From Nostoc sp. ATCC 43529 (lineage in GTDB: Bacteria > Cyanobacteriota > Cyanobacteriia > Cyanobacteriales > Nostocaceae), in assembly GCA_003326205.1 (NCBI GenBank), contig LWTK01000046.1, forward strand, positions 248,001-312,000: DNA of 64,000 bases. The letters run 5' to 3'. Positions within the stretch are counted from its first letter, which is position 1, and each line of letters starts with the position of its first letter. Of this stretch, positions 44,669 through 53,472 are shown in pieces. The notes below the pieces were generated by a model. The model did not search any database and was not told the origin of the DNA. It saw only the letters and a list, made by a program, of their open reading frames with translations. Both the position numbers and the translations under genes were made by a program.

Positions 44669-46033
44669 TTACGCCAAGACCAATCTTTCATCTGCTTGTT
44701 TGACAGCAAAACGATTGTTCGGCCGAGCCAATCCGAGATTTTCACGCAAGGTGGTGCCTTCGTATTCAGTACGAAATAATCCGCGTTTTTGGAGGACAGG
44801 AATGACTAGGTTAACGAAATCATCTAATCCTGTAGGTAGGATTGGCGGCATGATATTAAAGCCATCTGCGGCACCGTTGTTGAACCATTCTTCTAGCTGG
44901 TCGGCAATGGTTTCGGGAGTACCAAGGATGGTGCGATGACCTCTGGCGGTGGCAAGGGAGAGATACAACTGGCGCAGTGTCAGAGTGCCACGAGTAGCTA
45001 GATCCTTAACTAGTTTGAGACGACTTTTGTTGGTGTTGGTATCGCTGGGTAATTCGGGAGCTATATCATCTAAGGAATATTTCGATAAATCGACACCTTT
45101 GTAATAGTTTTTCAAAATACCCCAAGCAACATCTGGGTGAATCAAGGATTGGAGGAATTCATACTTTTCTTGAGCTTCCTCTTCGGTACGACCAATAATC
45201 GGAAAAGCACCAGGCATTATTTTCAGATCGTCTGGAGAACGTCCGTATTTCGCTAGCCGACCTTTGACATCAGCATAAAATTCTTGGGCATCAGCTAGGG
45301 TTTGATTAGCTGTAAAGATGACTTCGGCAGTACGCGCAGCCAAGTCCCGTCCGGCTTCTGAAGCTCCAGCCTGTACAATTACTGGGTAGCCTTGCGGCGG
45401 ACGACCGACGTTCAAAGGGCCTTTGACAGAAAAATGTTTGCCTTTGTGATTGAGTATATGTAGTTTGTCAGGGTCGAAATAGACACCAGATTCTTTGTCA
45501 CGGATGAAAGCGTCGTCTTCCCAGCTATCCCACAGTCCTTTTACTACTTCCACGAACTCTTCAGCACGTTCGTAACGCAGGCTGTGTTCTGGGTGTTGGT
45601 CGTGGCCGAAATTAAGAGCGGCATTTTCATTGCCTGTGGTGACTACATTCCAGCCTGCCCGACCTTTACTCAAATAGTCCAAAGAGGCAAACTTACGTGC
45701 TAGGGTGTAGGGTTGTTCATAGGTAGTTGAGGCAGTAGCGATAAAGCCGATGTTTTGGGTGACTGAGGATAAAGCCGAAAACAGTGTGACTGGCTCGAAA
45801 TGGGCAAGTTTTCCATTACGTATCTGAGTTTCCGGAGTTCCGCCCCAGACTCCTGGACTGTCTGCTAAAAAAACTGCATCGAACAAACCACGTTCGGCAG
45901 TCTGAGTAATTTCCTTATAATGCTCGAAATTCAAACCGGCGTCTGCTTGTGAATCGGGATGCCGCCAAGCAGAAACATGATGTCCGGTTGCTTGAATAAA
46001 TGCACCTAAACGAAACTTACGTGTTTTGCTCAT
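44669..46033 (-). CDS. LLM-class FMN-dependent monooxygenase (NtaA/SnaA/DszA/DmoA-like)
   Basis: A 454-residue luciferase-like monooxygenase that would use FMNH2 from a separate reductase. Motifs are LGAFIQATGHHVSAWRHPDS at the N-terminus, AERGLFDAVFLADSP, GRAGWNVVTTGNENAALNFG and VIVQAGASEAGRDLAARTAE. The family oxidises nitrilotriacetate, dibenzothiophene sulfone, dimethyl sulfide and similar compounds. With the sulfonate-type binding protein nearby, an organosulfur substrate is a reasonable guess. It is first in the minus-strand block; no reductase gene is adjacent. Confidence 0.92.
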   Translation of the reverse strand: MSKTRKFRLGAFIQATGHHVSAWRHPDSQADAGLNFEHYKEITQTAERGLFDAVFLADSPGVWGGTPETQIRNGKLAHFEPVTLFSALSSVTQNIGFIATASTTYEQPYTLARKFASLDYLSKGRAGWNVVTTGNENAALNFGHDQHPEHSLRYERAEEFVEVVKGLWDSWEDDAFIRDKESGVYFDPDKLHILNHKGKHFSVKGPLNVGRPPQGYPVIVQAGASEAGRDLAARTAEVIFTANQTLADAQEFYADVKGRLAKYGRSPDDLKIMPGAFPIIGRTEEEAQEKYEFLQSLIHPDVAWGILKNYYKGVDLSKYSLDDIAPELPSDTNTNKSRLKLVKDLATRGTLTLRQLYLSLATARGHRTILGTPETIADQLEEWFNNGAADGFNIMPPILPTGLDDFVNLVIPVLQKRGLFRTEYEGTTLRENLGLARPNNRFAVKQADERLVLA

Positions 46034-46597
46034 AATGTTTTACTGTTTTTTTACTAGTGCCTTAGCGCTAGCTCTACGGCCCGTATCGCTGATTTGTGTA
46101 TAGCCAATGAGTTTTCATGTCTGCGTCAGGGATATCTAAAGCAGATATGAAAAGACACTGGATCTAATGATGGAATGCTTTGGTAACAACCAAAATTGCT
46201 TGCAGAAGCTTGCTAACTGCTCTACAAAAAATGAAATTATGGAACTGTATGTCTGGTTGATACCACAGCAGAACTAGGGATGCTACTGCTTGGCGGTCGA
46301 ATTACCATAAATTTCTATAGGAATTTGACTCAGCAGATACAGTTTACACAATACACACAAAAAAAAATGTACTGGAAATCACAATCGCATGATAAACGAA
46401 TTATTAGTGTTTCAAACATTAAGTATTGCAAACTTGGCGATCGCTCAGTATTGGCGTGTTGACTGAGGAGTTAGGAGTTAGGAATTATTCTCCTTGTCCC
46501 CTTGTCCCCTTCTCTCCCCATCTCCCCCAGAATTTCCCCCATCACCATCACTATCCCGGTTATACTCTCTACAGTTAACCCTTACCATTGACTTTTT
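46034..46597. other. Intergenic region between divergent genes
   Basis: Should hold promoters for the monooxygenase block and for fraC. A GAGGAGTTAGGAGTTAGG repeat lies at about 46464-46482 and a CCCCTTGTCCCC stretch follows. The ORF at 46280-46462 has no supporting features. No site can be named with confidence. Confidence 0.5.
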
Positions 46598-47140
46598 ATG
46601 CCTGAAAATTGGATGCTTCCGAGGATTTTTCCCATTGGTGGAATTCTGTTTGACTTTTTATTTGTACTGATTGCCATCCCTATCGAAGCTTATGTTTTAC
46701 ACAAACGCCTAAGATTTGATAAAAAAACTAGCACTTTTTATGCAATTTCTATTAATTTGTTTTCTAGTGTTATTGGTTGGTCTGTATTTTTTGCCTCAGA
46801 ACCATTGTTGCCAATACAGATTAAATCAGAATTAATTAATTATCTGTTTTTTAATAATTTTAAATCAGCTGGCAGCCAAACTTTAATAATTTTAACTGCG
46901 TTTATAATTTTCTTTGCTACTTTTATAGTTAAATTTTTACTTTTGAGGGTGTTACTCTTATCCTTAGTCAAGGAGCCATTTGCAAAAAAAGAAGAGGAGA
47001 TTCAAGTATTTCAGAGGCAGAAATGGCGCGGTTTTAGCAGCATAAAATTGCAAAATACCAATGTAGTTACTACTGTATTAATAGCAAATTCCCTGAGTTA
47101 TAGCGTAATAACCGCTATTTTATTACTGCGTTCAAAGTAG
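46598..47140 (+). CDS. fraC: Filament integrity protein FraC
   Basis: A 180-residue inner-membrane protein with about four helices ([77 protein letters not shown]). FraC of Anabaena is a septal protein of about this size needed to keep long filaments intact and for septal junction function. Recognition rests on the sequence plus the diagnostic gene order: FraC, then a five-helix FraD, then an ABC-2-type FraE, all on the plus strand. Confidence 0.88.
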   Translation: MPENWMLPRIFPIGGILFDFLFVLIAIPIEAYVLHKRLRFDKKTSTFYAISINLFSSVIGWSVFFASEPLLPIQIKSELINYLFFNNFKSAGSQTLIILTAFIIFFATFIVKFLLLRVLLLSLVKEPFAKKEEEIQVFQRQKWRGFSSIKLQNTNVVTTVLIANSLSYSVITAILLLRSK

Positions 47141-47198
47141 TAAAAAAATTGTTTTATTCATAGGGAAACGAGTGATTAATTAGGTGTGGAGAGAAATT

Positions 47199-48206
47199 AT
47201 GAATACACTACTTAAAGATTTATTTGGGATTTTCAAGTTTGTTGAAGGGCTTTACGCAGGGATTAGAAAAGTATTAGTTCCACCCAAAGCTTATTCTTGG
47301 CAGACATTTATTTATCTGAGTGTTTTTTCTTGGGTAATTTCATATTTTGCTATAGGTTATATAAAAGATATAATTGCGTTTTTTGGTTGGCTATTTTTAA
47401 TTTCTGGTACAGCTTGGTATACAACACAAGATCCTTTGAGGGTTCCTGGTACTTTTATGCCAGTGGGAGCAGTAATCACTGGATTTTTAGTTAGTGTTTT
47501 TGCCTTTGGAAGTCAAAAGGATGTAGTTACACCAACAACAATTGTTTTTTGGCCGACAATTTCAGCACTAATTACGGCAATACCAGAATTTATTGAAGGA
47601 AGTGATACAGATGCTAAAGCTCAAATTCCTAAGCCAGAAGACCGCCAAAAAATCATAATTCTAGTAGCTAGTAGTATGTTGCTAAGCTGCTGGCTTCAGT
47701 TTTATTTTGTAGTGGATAATTGGTTAGCAGAATATCCGAGTTTGCAGGCAGATACTTTTAAAACTAGTACCTTTGTTGTCAGAAATGAAGAACCAGCTAA
47801 AGCGCCACCGAATGGAATTTTAATTTTAGATAAACTTCAACCAATAGTAGAAGAACAAATAGCCCAAACACCTTGGTCGGAAGTGGAAAAATGGTTGTTA
47901 GATGCAAAACAACGAGTAGGAAGCTTAGGTAGGGGAGTAATTCAAAAAAACCTGGGAAAATATGAAGAGAAGGAATTATGGATTGTTGAACCGCGTGTAT
48001 CTAATACTAAGTCTGGGTATATATTAGATTTATTAAGTATCTGGATAGGGCCAAGTTCTAATCCACGGGGGTATTTCTTAAAGAAATCGTGCCGAATTGA
48101 GCCAGTTGCAGCCACTATTAGATCGGCGGATAAAATCACAGTTGGAGAAATTGAATGCGATCGCTTGAATAAATTTATCGCTGGTTCGCCGCCTCCGCAG
48201 CAGTGA
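47199..48206 (+). CDS. fraD: Filament integrity / septal junction protein FraD
   Basis: About 335 residues from the ATG at 47199, chosen because GGAGAG precedes it by 5 nt; the frame opens with a GTG at 47184. About five hydrophobic helices lie within the first 190 residues (FIYLSVFSWVISYFAIGYI; IIAFFGWLFLISGTAWY; VGAVITGFLVSVFAFG; IIILVASSMLLSCWLQFYF). A predicted periplasmic domain (about 195-335) contains PWSEVEKWLLDAKQR. FraD forms part of the septal junction plug in heterocyst-forming strains. It starts 58 bp after fraC and is probably co-transcribed. Confidence 0.88.
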   Translation: MNTLLKDLFGIFKFVEGLYAGIRKVLVPPKAYSWQTFIYLSVFSWVISYFAIGYIKDIIAFFGWLFLISGTAWYTTQDPLRVPGTFMPVGAVITGFLVSVFAFGSQKDVVTPTTIVFWPTISALITAIPEFIEGSDTDAKAQIPKPEDRQKIIILVASSMLLSCWLQFYFVVDNWLAEYPSLQADTFKTSTFVVRNEEPAKAPPNGILILDKLQPIVEEQIAQTPWSEVEKWLLDAKQRVGSLGRGVIQKNLGKYEEKELWIVEPRVSNTKSGYILDLLSIWIGPSSNPRGYFLKKSCRIEPVAATIRSADKITVGEIECDRLNKFIAGSPPPQQ

Positions 48207-48245
48207 AGAATAGGGAGATGGGGAGATGGGGAGACGCGGGGAATA

Positions 48246-48383
48246 ACTAATGCCCAATGACTAATGACTAATGACTAATGACTAATGACTAATGACTAAT
48301 GACTAATGACTAATGACTAATGACTAATGACTAATGACTAATGACTTAATGACTAATGACTAATGACTAATGACTAATAACTA
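48246..48383. repeat. CTAATGA heptamer array abutting the fraE start
   Basis: About 17-18 tandem CTAATGA units, one expanded to CTTAATGA and one changed to CTAATAA, fill the fraD-fraE gap. The last unit contains the fraE start codon. It leaves no purine-rich ribosome-binding site in the last 100 nt before the start. Confidence 0.95.
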
Positions 48384-49160
48384 ATGACAACGAAAATTTT
48401 TGTACTCGCTAAGAATGTGTTTCAGGAAGTGATACGCGATCGCATCCTATATATTATTGGTTTTTATGCGTTAATACTCGCCGCCGCTTTTGGCTTCCTT
48501 CCTGAATTTTCAGCTGCTACGGAAGATAAAATATTTTTGGATTTTGGTATGGCGGCGATGAATGCCATCGGGCTAATTGTAACGATATTTGTTGGTACGG
48601 GACTGGTTAATAAAGAAATTGAAAAACGTACTGTCTTAGTATTAATTGCTAAACCTGTTAGCCGCAGCGAAATTATTGTGGGTAAGTATTTAGGATTATC
48701 CGCAGTCCTAGCTGTACTGATAGCTACTATGACAGCAATTTATCTGTTATTTCTGCAATTTGGTAATATTGCTCACCCAACAGTGAGTATTTTAATTGCG
48801 GCAATTTTCTTATTTTTGCAGTTGTCATTAATCACTGCTGTGGCTATTGCTTTTGGTGTTTTTACAGCTTCATTGTTAGCAACTATTTTAACATTTGCTG
48901 TGTATTTAATGGGGAATGTTACCCAAGATTTGGTACAACTTGGCCGGCTTAGTCGCAACGTTGGGATAGAACGTTTAACTCAAGGTTTGTTTCTTATTTT
49001 GCCAGATTTATCTCGGTTAGATTTAAAAAACGAGGCTGTTTATGGTTTGCAAGCACTACCTGATACAACAGCACTGATTACCAATGCTGGCTATGGCTTA
49101 CTGTACAGTGCTATGTTGTTGGCGATCGCTATCTTTATCTTCTCACGACGTGAGTTTTAG
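48384..49160 (+). CDS. fraE: Filament integrity protein FraE, ABC-2-type permease
   Basis: A 258-residue membrane protein with about six helices and the ABC-2 permease pattern: VFQEVIRDRILYIIGFYALI, then LVNKEIEKRTVLVLIAKPVSRSEIIVGKY across two segments, a loop common in ABC-2 permeases. Third gene of fraCDE. The matching ATPase is not encoded here. FraE is required for filament integrity under nitrogen deprivation in Anabaena. The start codon overlaps the last unit of the heptamer array. Confidence 0.88.
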   Translation: MTTKIFVLAKNVFQEVIRDRILYIIGFYALILAAAFGFLPEFSAATEDKIFLDFGMAAMNAIGLIVTIFVGTGLVNKEIEKRTVLVLIAKPVSRSEIIVGKYLGLSAVLAVLIATMTAIYLLFLQFGNIAHPTVSILIAAIFLFLQLSLITAVAIAFGVFTASLLATILTFAVYLMGNVTQDLVQLGRLSRNVGIERLTQGLFLILPDLSRLDLKNEAVYGLQALPDTTALITNAGYGLLYSAMLLAIAIFIFSRREF

Positions 49161-49187
49161 GGACTTCTAAGTAAAAGAATATTCCAT

Positions 49188-50261
49188 ATGAGTAACTCAT
49201 CAGAAATACAAAAAACCCAGTTAGTGCAAATCTTGGTTGTTGAAGATGAGTATATTCTGGCTATCAATTTACAGGAAATCCTAGAATCTCTGGGATACGC
49301 AGTAGTCGATATCGCTGATTCAGCTGAAGAAGCAATTCAGAAAGCAGCCAAGCTACGCCCCAACTTGGTTTTGATGGATATTTGCTTGCAAAGTGAGATG
49401 GATGGTATTCAAGCAGCAGAGCAAATATGGAATCATCTGCAAATTCCAGTCATCTATGTCACTGGGCATTCTGACAAAAGTACGGTAGAGCGAGCAACGC
49501 TGACGTTACCTTTTGGTTATATTCTCAAACCTATTAAAGACCAAGAACTTTACGTTGCTATTCAGACGGCACTCAATCGCTATCAACGCGAGCAATTTTT
49601 GATTAATGAACTTCAGAAAATTCAGGACGCAGTGATTCCGGCCGATCCTAACTTATGCGTTAAGTACCCGAATCACGTAGACTCGATTCATCGATTAATA
49701 CTGTATGAGCAGATGCAAGCCACTAACGAGGAACTAAAAAGACTAGTTAATCTAGATTTTTTGACTCAAATAGCTAATCGTCGCCGTTTTGATGAGTGTT
49801 TCTATGTTGAATGGCGTCGTCTAAAACGCGATCGCTTACCTTTATCTTTAATTTTGTTAGATATCGATTTTTTTAAGCGGTATAACGACACTTACGGTCA
49901 CTTAATGGGTGATGATTGTTTACGACAAGTTGCAAGTGCGCTAAAAAGTGTTGTTCAACGTCCAGCCGATTTAGTTGCTCGTTACGGTGGAGAAGAATTT
50001 GTGGTGATTCTTCCTAATACGGAAAATCAAGGAGCAATTTATGTGGCTCAAAAAATTTTAGAAACAGTACGCAACTTAGCAATTCCTCATGCCAAGTCTA
50101 GTATAAGTACTTTTGTCACTGTAAGCATAGGCTTTGTCAGCATAGTGCCAAGTTCAAAATTGTCACCGCAACATTTAATTGAAGCAGCTGACAAAGCACT
50201 TTATACAGCTAAACACCAAGGGCGCGATCGCATGAGTGCTGGTGTCGTTACTAGTTATTAA
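49188..50261 (+). CDS. Response regulator with diguanylate cyclase (REC-GGDEF)
   Basis: A 357-residue regulator. The receiver domain (about 12-130) has ILVVEDE, phospho-acceptor D64 (VLMDICL) and K of LKPIKD. A helical linker (about 150-195) leads to a GGDEF domain with active site GGEEF, preceded by LDIDFFKRYNDTYGH and followed by TVSIGFVS. The active-site signature is intact, so cyclic-di-GMP synthesis is expected. I see no clear RxxD inhibitory site before GGEEF. It begins 27 bp after fraE in the same direction and may share its transcript. Confidence 0.94.
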   Translation: MSNSSEIQKTQLVQILVVEDEYILAINLQEILESLGYAVVDIADSAEEAIQKAAKLRPNLVLMDICLQSEMDGIQAAEQIWNHLQIPVIYVTGHSDKSTVERATLTLPFGYILKPIKDQELYVAIQTALNRYQREQFLINELQKIQDAVIPADPNLCVKYPNHVDSIHRLILYEQMQATNEELKRLVNLDFLTQIANRRRFDECFYVEWRRLKRDRLPLSLILLDIDFFKRYNDTYGHLMGDDCLRQVASALKSVVQRPADLVARYGGEEFVVILPNTENQGAIYVAQKILETVRNLAIPHAKSSISTFVTVSIGFVSIVPSSKLSPQHLIEAADKALYTAKHQGRDRMSAGVVTSY

Positions 50262-50350
50262 TTTATGGGCATTGGGGGAGATGGGGAGCAAAGGGGCACA
50301 GGGGATAAAGGAGATAAGGAACAGAATAATAAATGACCAATGACCAATGA

Positions 50351-51019
50351 CTAATAACTAATAATTATCTGAGGTTCTTTAATTGTGCCATCAGGCATGA
50401 TTGTATCTCGGAATTTTGCATAAATCAGGTTTGTCTGGTAAAGGTTTGCTTTACTCAAGTTGGTTTTAGTTAAGTTTGCCCATGTCAAGTCTGCACTGGT
50501 TAAATTAGCTTCAGTTAAATTAGCTTCTAGCAATATTGCTCCACATAGCTTTGCTTTTGTGAGATTTGCTCTGACTAAATTAGCTTCAATTAGGGATGCT
50601 TCAATTAATTTGGCTTCAGTTAGGTCTGCTTCACTTAAATCCGCAGCACAAAAGGAAGTACCCCAAAGGTTACTACCTATTAATTTTACTCGCCATAAAA
50701 AACTTCCACACAAATTTGCTTGCCTTAAGTCGGCATTAATTAAATTAGCTTCACATAAAGAGGCTTCATACAAATTGGCTTCGGATAAATTAGCTGCCAT
50801 CAAATTTGCGCCACTTAAATTAGCACGAGTGAGTATAGAACCAGATAGATTAGTACCACGCAAATCTGCGCCTATGAAGTTCAATCCACTTAAATCTAGT
50901 CCTTTCAGGTCAATTCCACTCAAATCATATCCACTGAAATTGTGAGGCCCAAAACATTTATTTGTGATTTGATTTAAGATCAATTCCTGCTTGCCAGCAT
51001 AATTTTTCATGGTATTCAC
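50351..51019 (-). CDS. Pentapeptide-repeat protein
   Basis: A 222-residue protein built mostly of A(N/D)LXX repeats (about residues 27-205, for example ANLSEANLYEASLCEANLIN), forming a right-handed quadrilateral beta-helix. No signal peptide or extra domain. A short non-repeat N-terminus (MNTMKNYAGKQELIL) and C-terminal cap (TIKEPQIIISY) flank it. Function unknown; such proteins are abundant in cyanobacteria. Confidence 0.92.
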   Translation of the reverse strand: MNTMKNYAGKQELILNQITNKCFGPHNFSGYDLSGIDLKGLDLSGLNFIGADLRGTNLSGSILTRANLSGANLMAANLSEANLYEASLCEANLINADLRQANLCGSFLWRVKLIGSNLWGTSFCAADLSEADLTEAKLIEASLIEANLVRANLTKAKLCGAILLEANLTEANLTSADLTWANLTKTNLSKANLYQTNLIYAKFRDTIMPDGTIKEPQIIISY

Positions 51020-51262
51020 CTCTGGGTGTAACTTATCTCAAAAGGCGATCGCGAGAGTTACTGTATATTGAGAGTACACCTCAAAGGTCGATAAAAGCGA
51101 TCGATAATCAAGAAGAAATTCCGAAAAAATCGTCAATAACCTGAAAATACGCTATAAAAGTCTTTTTTAGAACAAAATATGCTGACATAGGTCAGGAAAT
51201 ACTGATACGTTAGAATTCAGAACTCAGAATTCAGCTTCTTAATTTTGAATTTTGAATTCGTA

Positions 51263-52144
51263 TTACTCCTCTCCCCAAGTTTGTAACTGTAAATACACTA
51301 GTATTAAAGTCACTGCTAACAACACCGTTGCGGCGGCGGCGGCATAACCAAAATCAAATTGAGCAAAGGCTTCTTGATAAATGTAGTAAACCAGCAAATT
51401 AGTCGAATTCAAGGGGCCGCCGCCAGTTATGACATAAACTTGTTCAAAACTCCGCAATGTAAAAATGGCGGTGGTGATTGTGACAAATATAACGGTAGGA
51501 CGCAATCCAGGTAATGTAATATGCCAAAATTGTTGCCAAGCATTTGCGCCATCTAAATCTGCTGCTTCATAACGGCTGGGGGGAATTGCTTGCAAACCGG
51601 CTAAAAACACTACCATATTGAAGCCTATTTGTTTCCAAATACTCATTAAAATTAGTACTGGCATTGCCCAAAATGTATCTCCTAGCCAAGGTACGGTTGG
51701 AAGACCAAAAAAATCTAAAAGTCCGTTAACTGGCCCCGTAGTTTGAAACAGCCAGCGAAATCCTAAGCCAGCAGCTACAAGAGAAATAATAGAAGGTAAA
51801 AAATAAGCACTCCGCAAGATTCCCCGCAAAGCTAAGGAGCGATTTAATAACACTGCTAATCCCAAAGGGATAATTAAACTAGGAATGATGGTGGCAACAG
51901 TAAAATAAATGGTGTTACCAATAACTTGCCAGAAGTCAGAGTTCAATAACAAGCGCCAATAGTTTTTTAAACCTATCCAATAAATACCCTTTGAGGTGAA
52001 ACTGCCAGCGGTGAAACTGAGGTAAAACAAATAGGCTATGGGCCAAATGATAAAAAGCAAGAGTAAAATCAGTGCTGGTGTGAGAAAAATCCAAGCAGCC
52101 GCTGTATCATTATCCAACCAAGACTTACTATATGTTTTTGGCAT
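51263..52144 (-). CDS. Sugar ABC transporter permease (MalF/UgpA-like)
   Basis: A 293-residue inner-membrane permease with six helices and the ATPase-docking EAA loop EAADLDGANAWQQFWHITLPG near residue 205. The family imports sugars or glycerol-phosphate type solutes. No second permease, binding protein or ATPase gene is adjacent; partners must be elsewhere. It starts only 24 bp from purN on the other strand. A TTCAGAA/TTGAATT repeat pair lies right after its stop. Confidence 0.92.
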   Translation of the reverse strand: MPKTYSKSWLDNDTAAAWIFLTPALILLLLFIIWPIAYLFYLSFTAGSFTSKGIYWIGLKNYWRLLLNSDFWQVIGNTIYFTVATIIPSLIIPLGLAVLLNRSLALRGILRSAYFLPSIISLVAAGLGFRWLFQTTGPVNGLLDFFGLPTVPWLGDTFWAMPVLILMSIWKQIGFNMVVFLAGLQAIPPSRYEAADLDGANAWQQFWHITLPGLRPTVIFVTITTAIFTLRSFEQVYVITGGGPLNSTNLLVYYIYQEAFAQFDFGYAAAAATVLLAVTLILVYLQLQTWGEE

Positions 52145-52168
52145 TTATCATTTTCCTTTTTTGCTGTT

Positions 52169-52819
52169 ATGACCCTTTGCCCTGATTGTACCCCTAGCTT
52201 GGTTTCTCCCAGCGTTAACAATGTCTGCCGACAAGACACTCCTTTAAAACTCGGAGTTATGGCTTCTGGGAATGGTAGCAATTTTGATGTAGTTGCCCAA
52301 GCGATCGAAGATGGACAGCTAAATGCCAAAATTCAAGTTTTGATTTATAATAACCCGACGGCGAAAGCAGCGGTTAGAGCAGCGAATCGAGGAGTAGAAG
52401 CTGTGTTGTTGAATCACCGCAACTACAAAAGCCGGGAAAAATTTGATGAGAAAATTGTCCAAACATTACGGCAGTATGATGTCGAATGGGTGATTCTGGC
52501 AGGCTGGATGCGACTGTTGACATCAGTATTTATTGATGCTTTTCCTAACAAAATTATTAATATACATCCAAGTTTGTTGCCTAGTTTTAAGGGAATTAAT
52601 GCTGTAGAACAAGCTTTGGCATCTGGGGTAAAAATCACTGGCTGTACTGTGCATATTGCTTGTTTAGAAATGGACAGCGGCCCTATATTAATGCAAGCCG
52701 CAGTACCAGTGCTGCCGGATGATACGCCAGAGACATTGCACGCCAGAATTCAAATTCAAGAACATCGCATTTTACCAATGGCGATCGCCTTGGCAAATGA
52801 AGTACACTCAACCAAATAA
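52169..52819 (+). CDS. purN: Phosphoribosylglycinamide formyltransferase
   Basis: Transfers a formyl group from 10-formyl-THF to GAR in purine synthesis. At 216 residues it is of normal size with a short N-terminal extension. LKLGVMASGNGSNFD (about 27-41) binds the phosphate, NIHPSLLPSFKG carries the catalytic Asn and His, and the catalytic Asp is in MDSGPILMQ. Monocistronic; divergent from the sugar permease. Confidence 0.96.
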   Translation: MTLCPDCTPSLVSPSVNNVCRQDTPLKLGVMASGNGSNFDVVAQAIEDGQLNAKIQVLIYNNPTAKAAVRAANRGVEAVLLNHRNYKSREKFDEKIVQTLRQYDVEWVILAGWMRLLTSVFIDAFPNKIINIHPSLLPSFKGINAVEQALASGVKITGCTVHIACLEMDSGPILMQAAVPVLPDDTPETLHARIQIQEHRILPMAIALANEVHSTK

Positions 52820-52822
52820 AGC

Positions 52823-53054
52823 TATAGCGTTTTCTAATCTGGTGAGGTACTGAATAATTCACTCTCTAAATTAGGCAAACCCACCGAAGTTTGCTTGGAG
52901 GGAAACCCTCCTGGCAACTTCTCTGTGCGTAACTCTGCGCTTAACTTTGCGCGACGGCAGTCGCTACAACTCTTGGAACCCCCGCAACGCGCTGCCTCCC
53001 CTTTGCGTTTAAAAAGAAAAATTTTTGTACCTCACTTAACAGGGAACCGCTATA
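52823..53054. mobile_element. MITE-like element B (TATAGCG...GTGAGGTAC ends)
   Basis: About 232 bp with imperfect inverted ends: TATAGCG...GGTGAGGTAC on the left and GTACCTCAC...CCGCTATA on the right. Ends match element A (16717-16859). The inside includes a 48-nt block at 52953-53000 that recurs inverted at 54094-54141, in the start of the CPBP protease gene. Non-coding. Confidence 0.55.
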
Positions 53055-53124
53055 AGATTGATTTCTGATAAAAGCTTTGTACGTATATTTGATAGTTCCA
53101 TATCCAAATTTATCGGGAAAGGCA

Positions 53125-53305
53125 GAGGGCAGGAGGCAGAAGGCAGAAGGGAATTCTGATTCCTGCCCTCTGCTACGACCGGAGGGAGTAAGGGTTTAAA
53201 ACCCCCACCAAATTTTCAATTTGGTGGCTCTTGTTCAGGAGGGGTCGGAATCCCCTTCTGAACAAAACCTTCTGCCGTCTGCCCTCTGCCTTCTGCCTTC
53301 TTCAA
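53125..53305. repeat. Multi-hairpin repeat element within GGCAGAAGGCAG repeats
   Basis: GGCAGAGGGCAGGAGGCAG units on the left and CTTCTGCCGTCTGCCC on the right bracket three hairpins: GTAAGGGTTTAAAACCCCC (about 53188-53206), CCACCAAA/TTTGGTGG (53205-53227) and a 14-bp stem TTGTTCAGGAGGGG/CCCCTTCTGAACAA (53231-53265, one mismatch). No ORF. It could be a mobile palindromic element or a structured RNA. Confidence 0.6.
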
Positions 53306-53472
53306 TGTTTAATAGCTAAGTCATAAATAAATTATATTTTGATGTTTAAACCCTAATTTTAACAATGTAAATAACTTTTACACTAGTTTAGGAAAAATAG
53401 AAAAAATTCTCCTTCCTATGGGTAATAAATAAGTTCAAAAATGCAAGCGAATTACTATAATTTAGCAACCTC

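Noticed and set aside
46280-46462. 60-residue ORF upstream of fraC
   Set aside because: No family resemblance, no ribosome-binding site; sits where promoters are expected.
50460-50945. 161-residue ORF antisense to the pentapeptide-repeat gene
   Set aside because: A repetitive antisense frame is expected from the A(N/D)LXX codon pattern on the other strand.
51282-51295. GTA-N8-TAC NtcA-like site
   Set aside because: It lies inside the 3' end of the permease gene with no suitable downstream start; chance match.
53238-53252. GGGGTCGGAATCCCC resembling a tRNA T-arm
   Set aside because: No acceptor, D or anticodon arms can be built around it; it is the loop side of a repeat hairpin.
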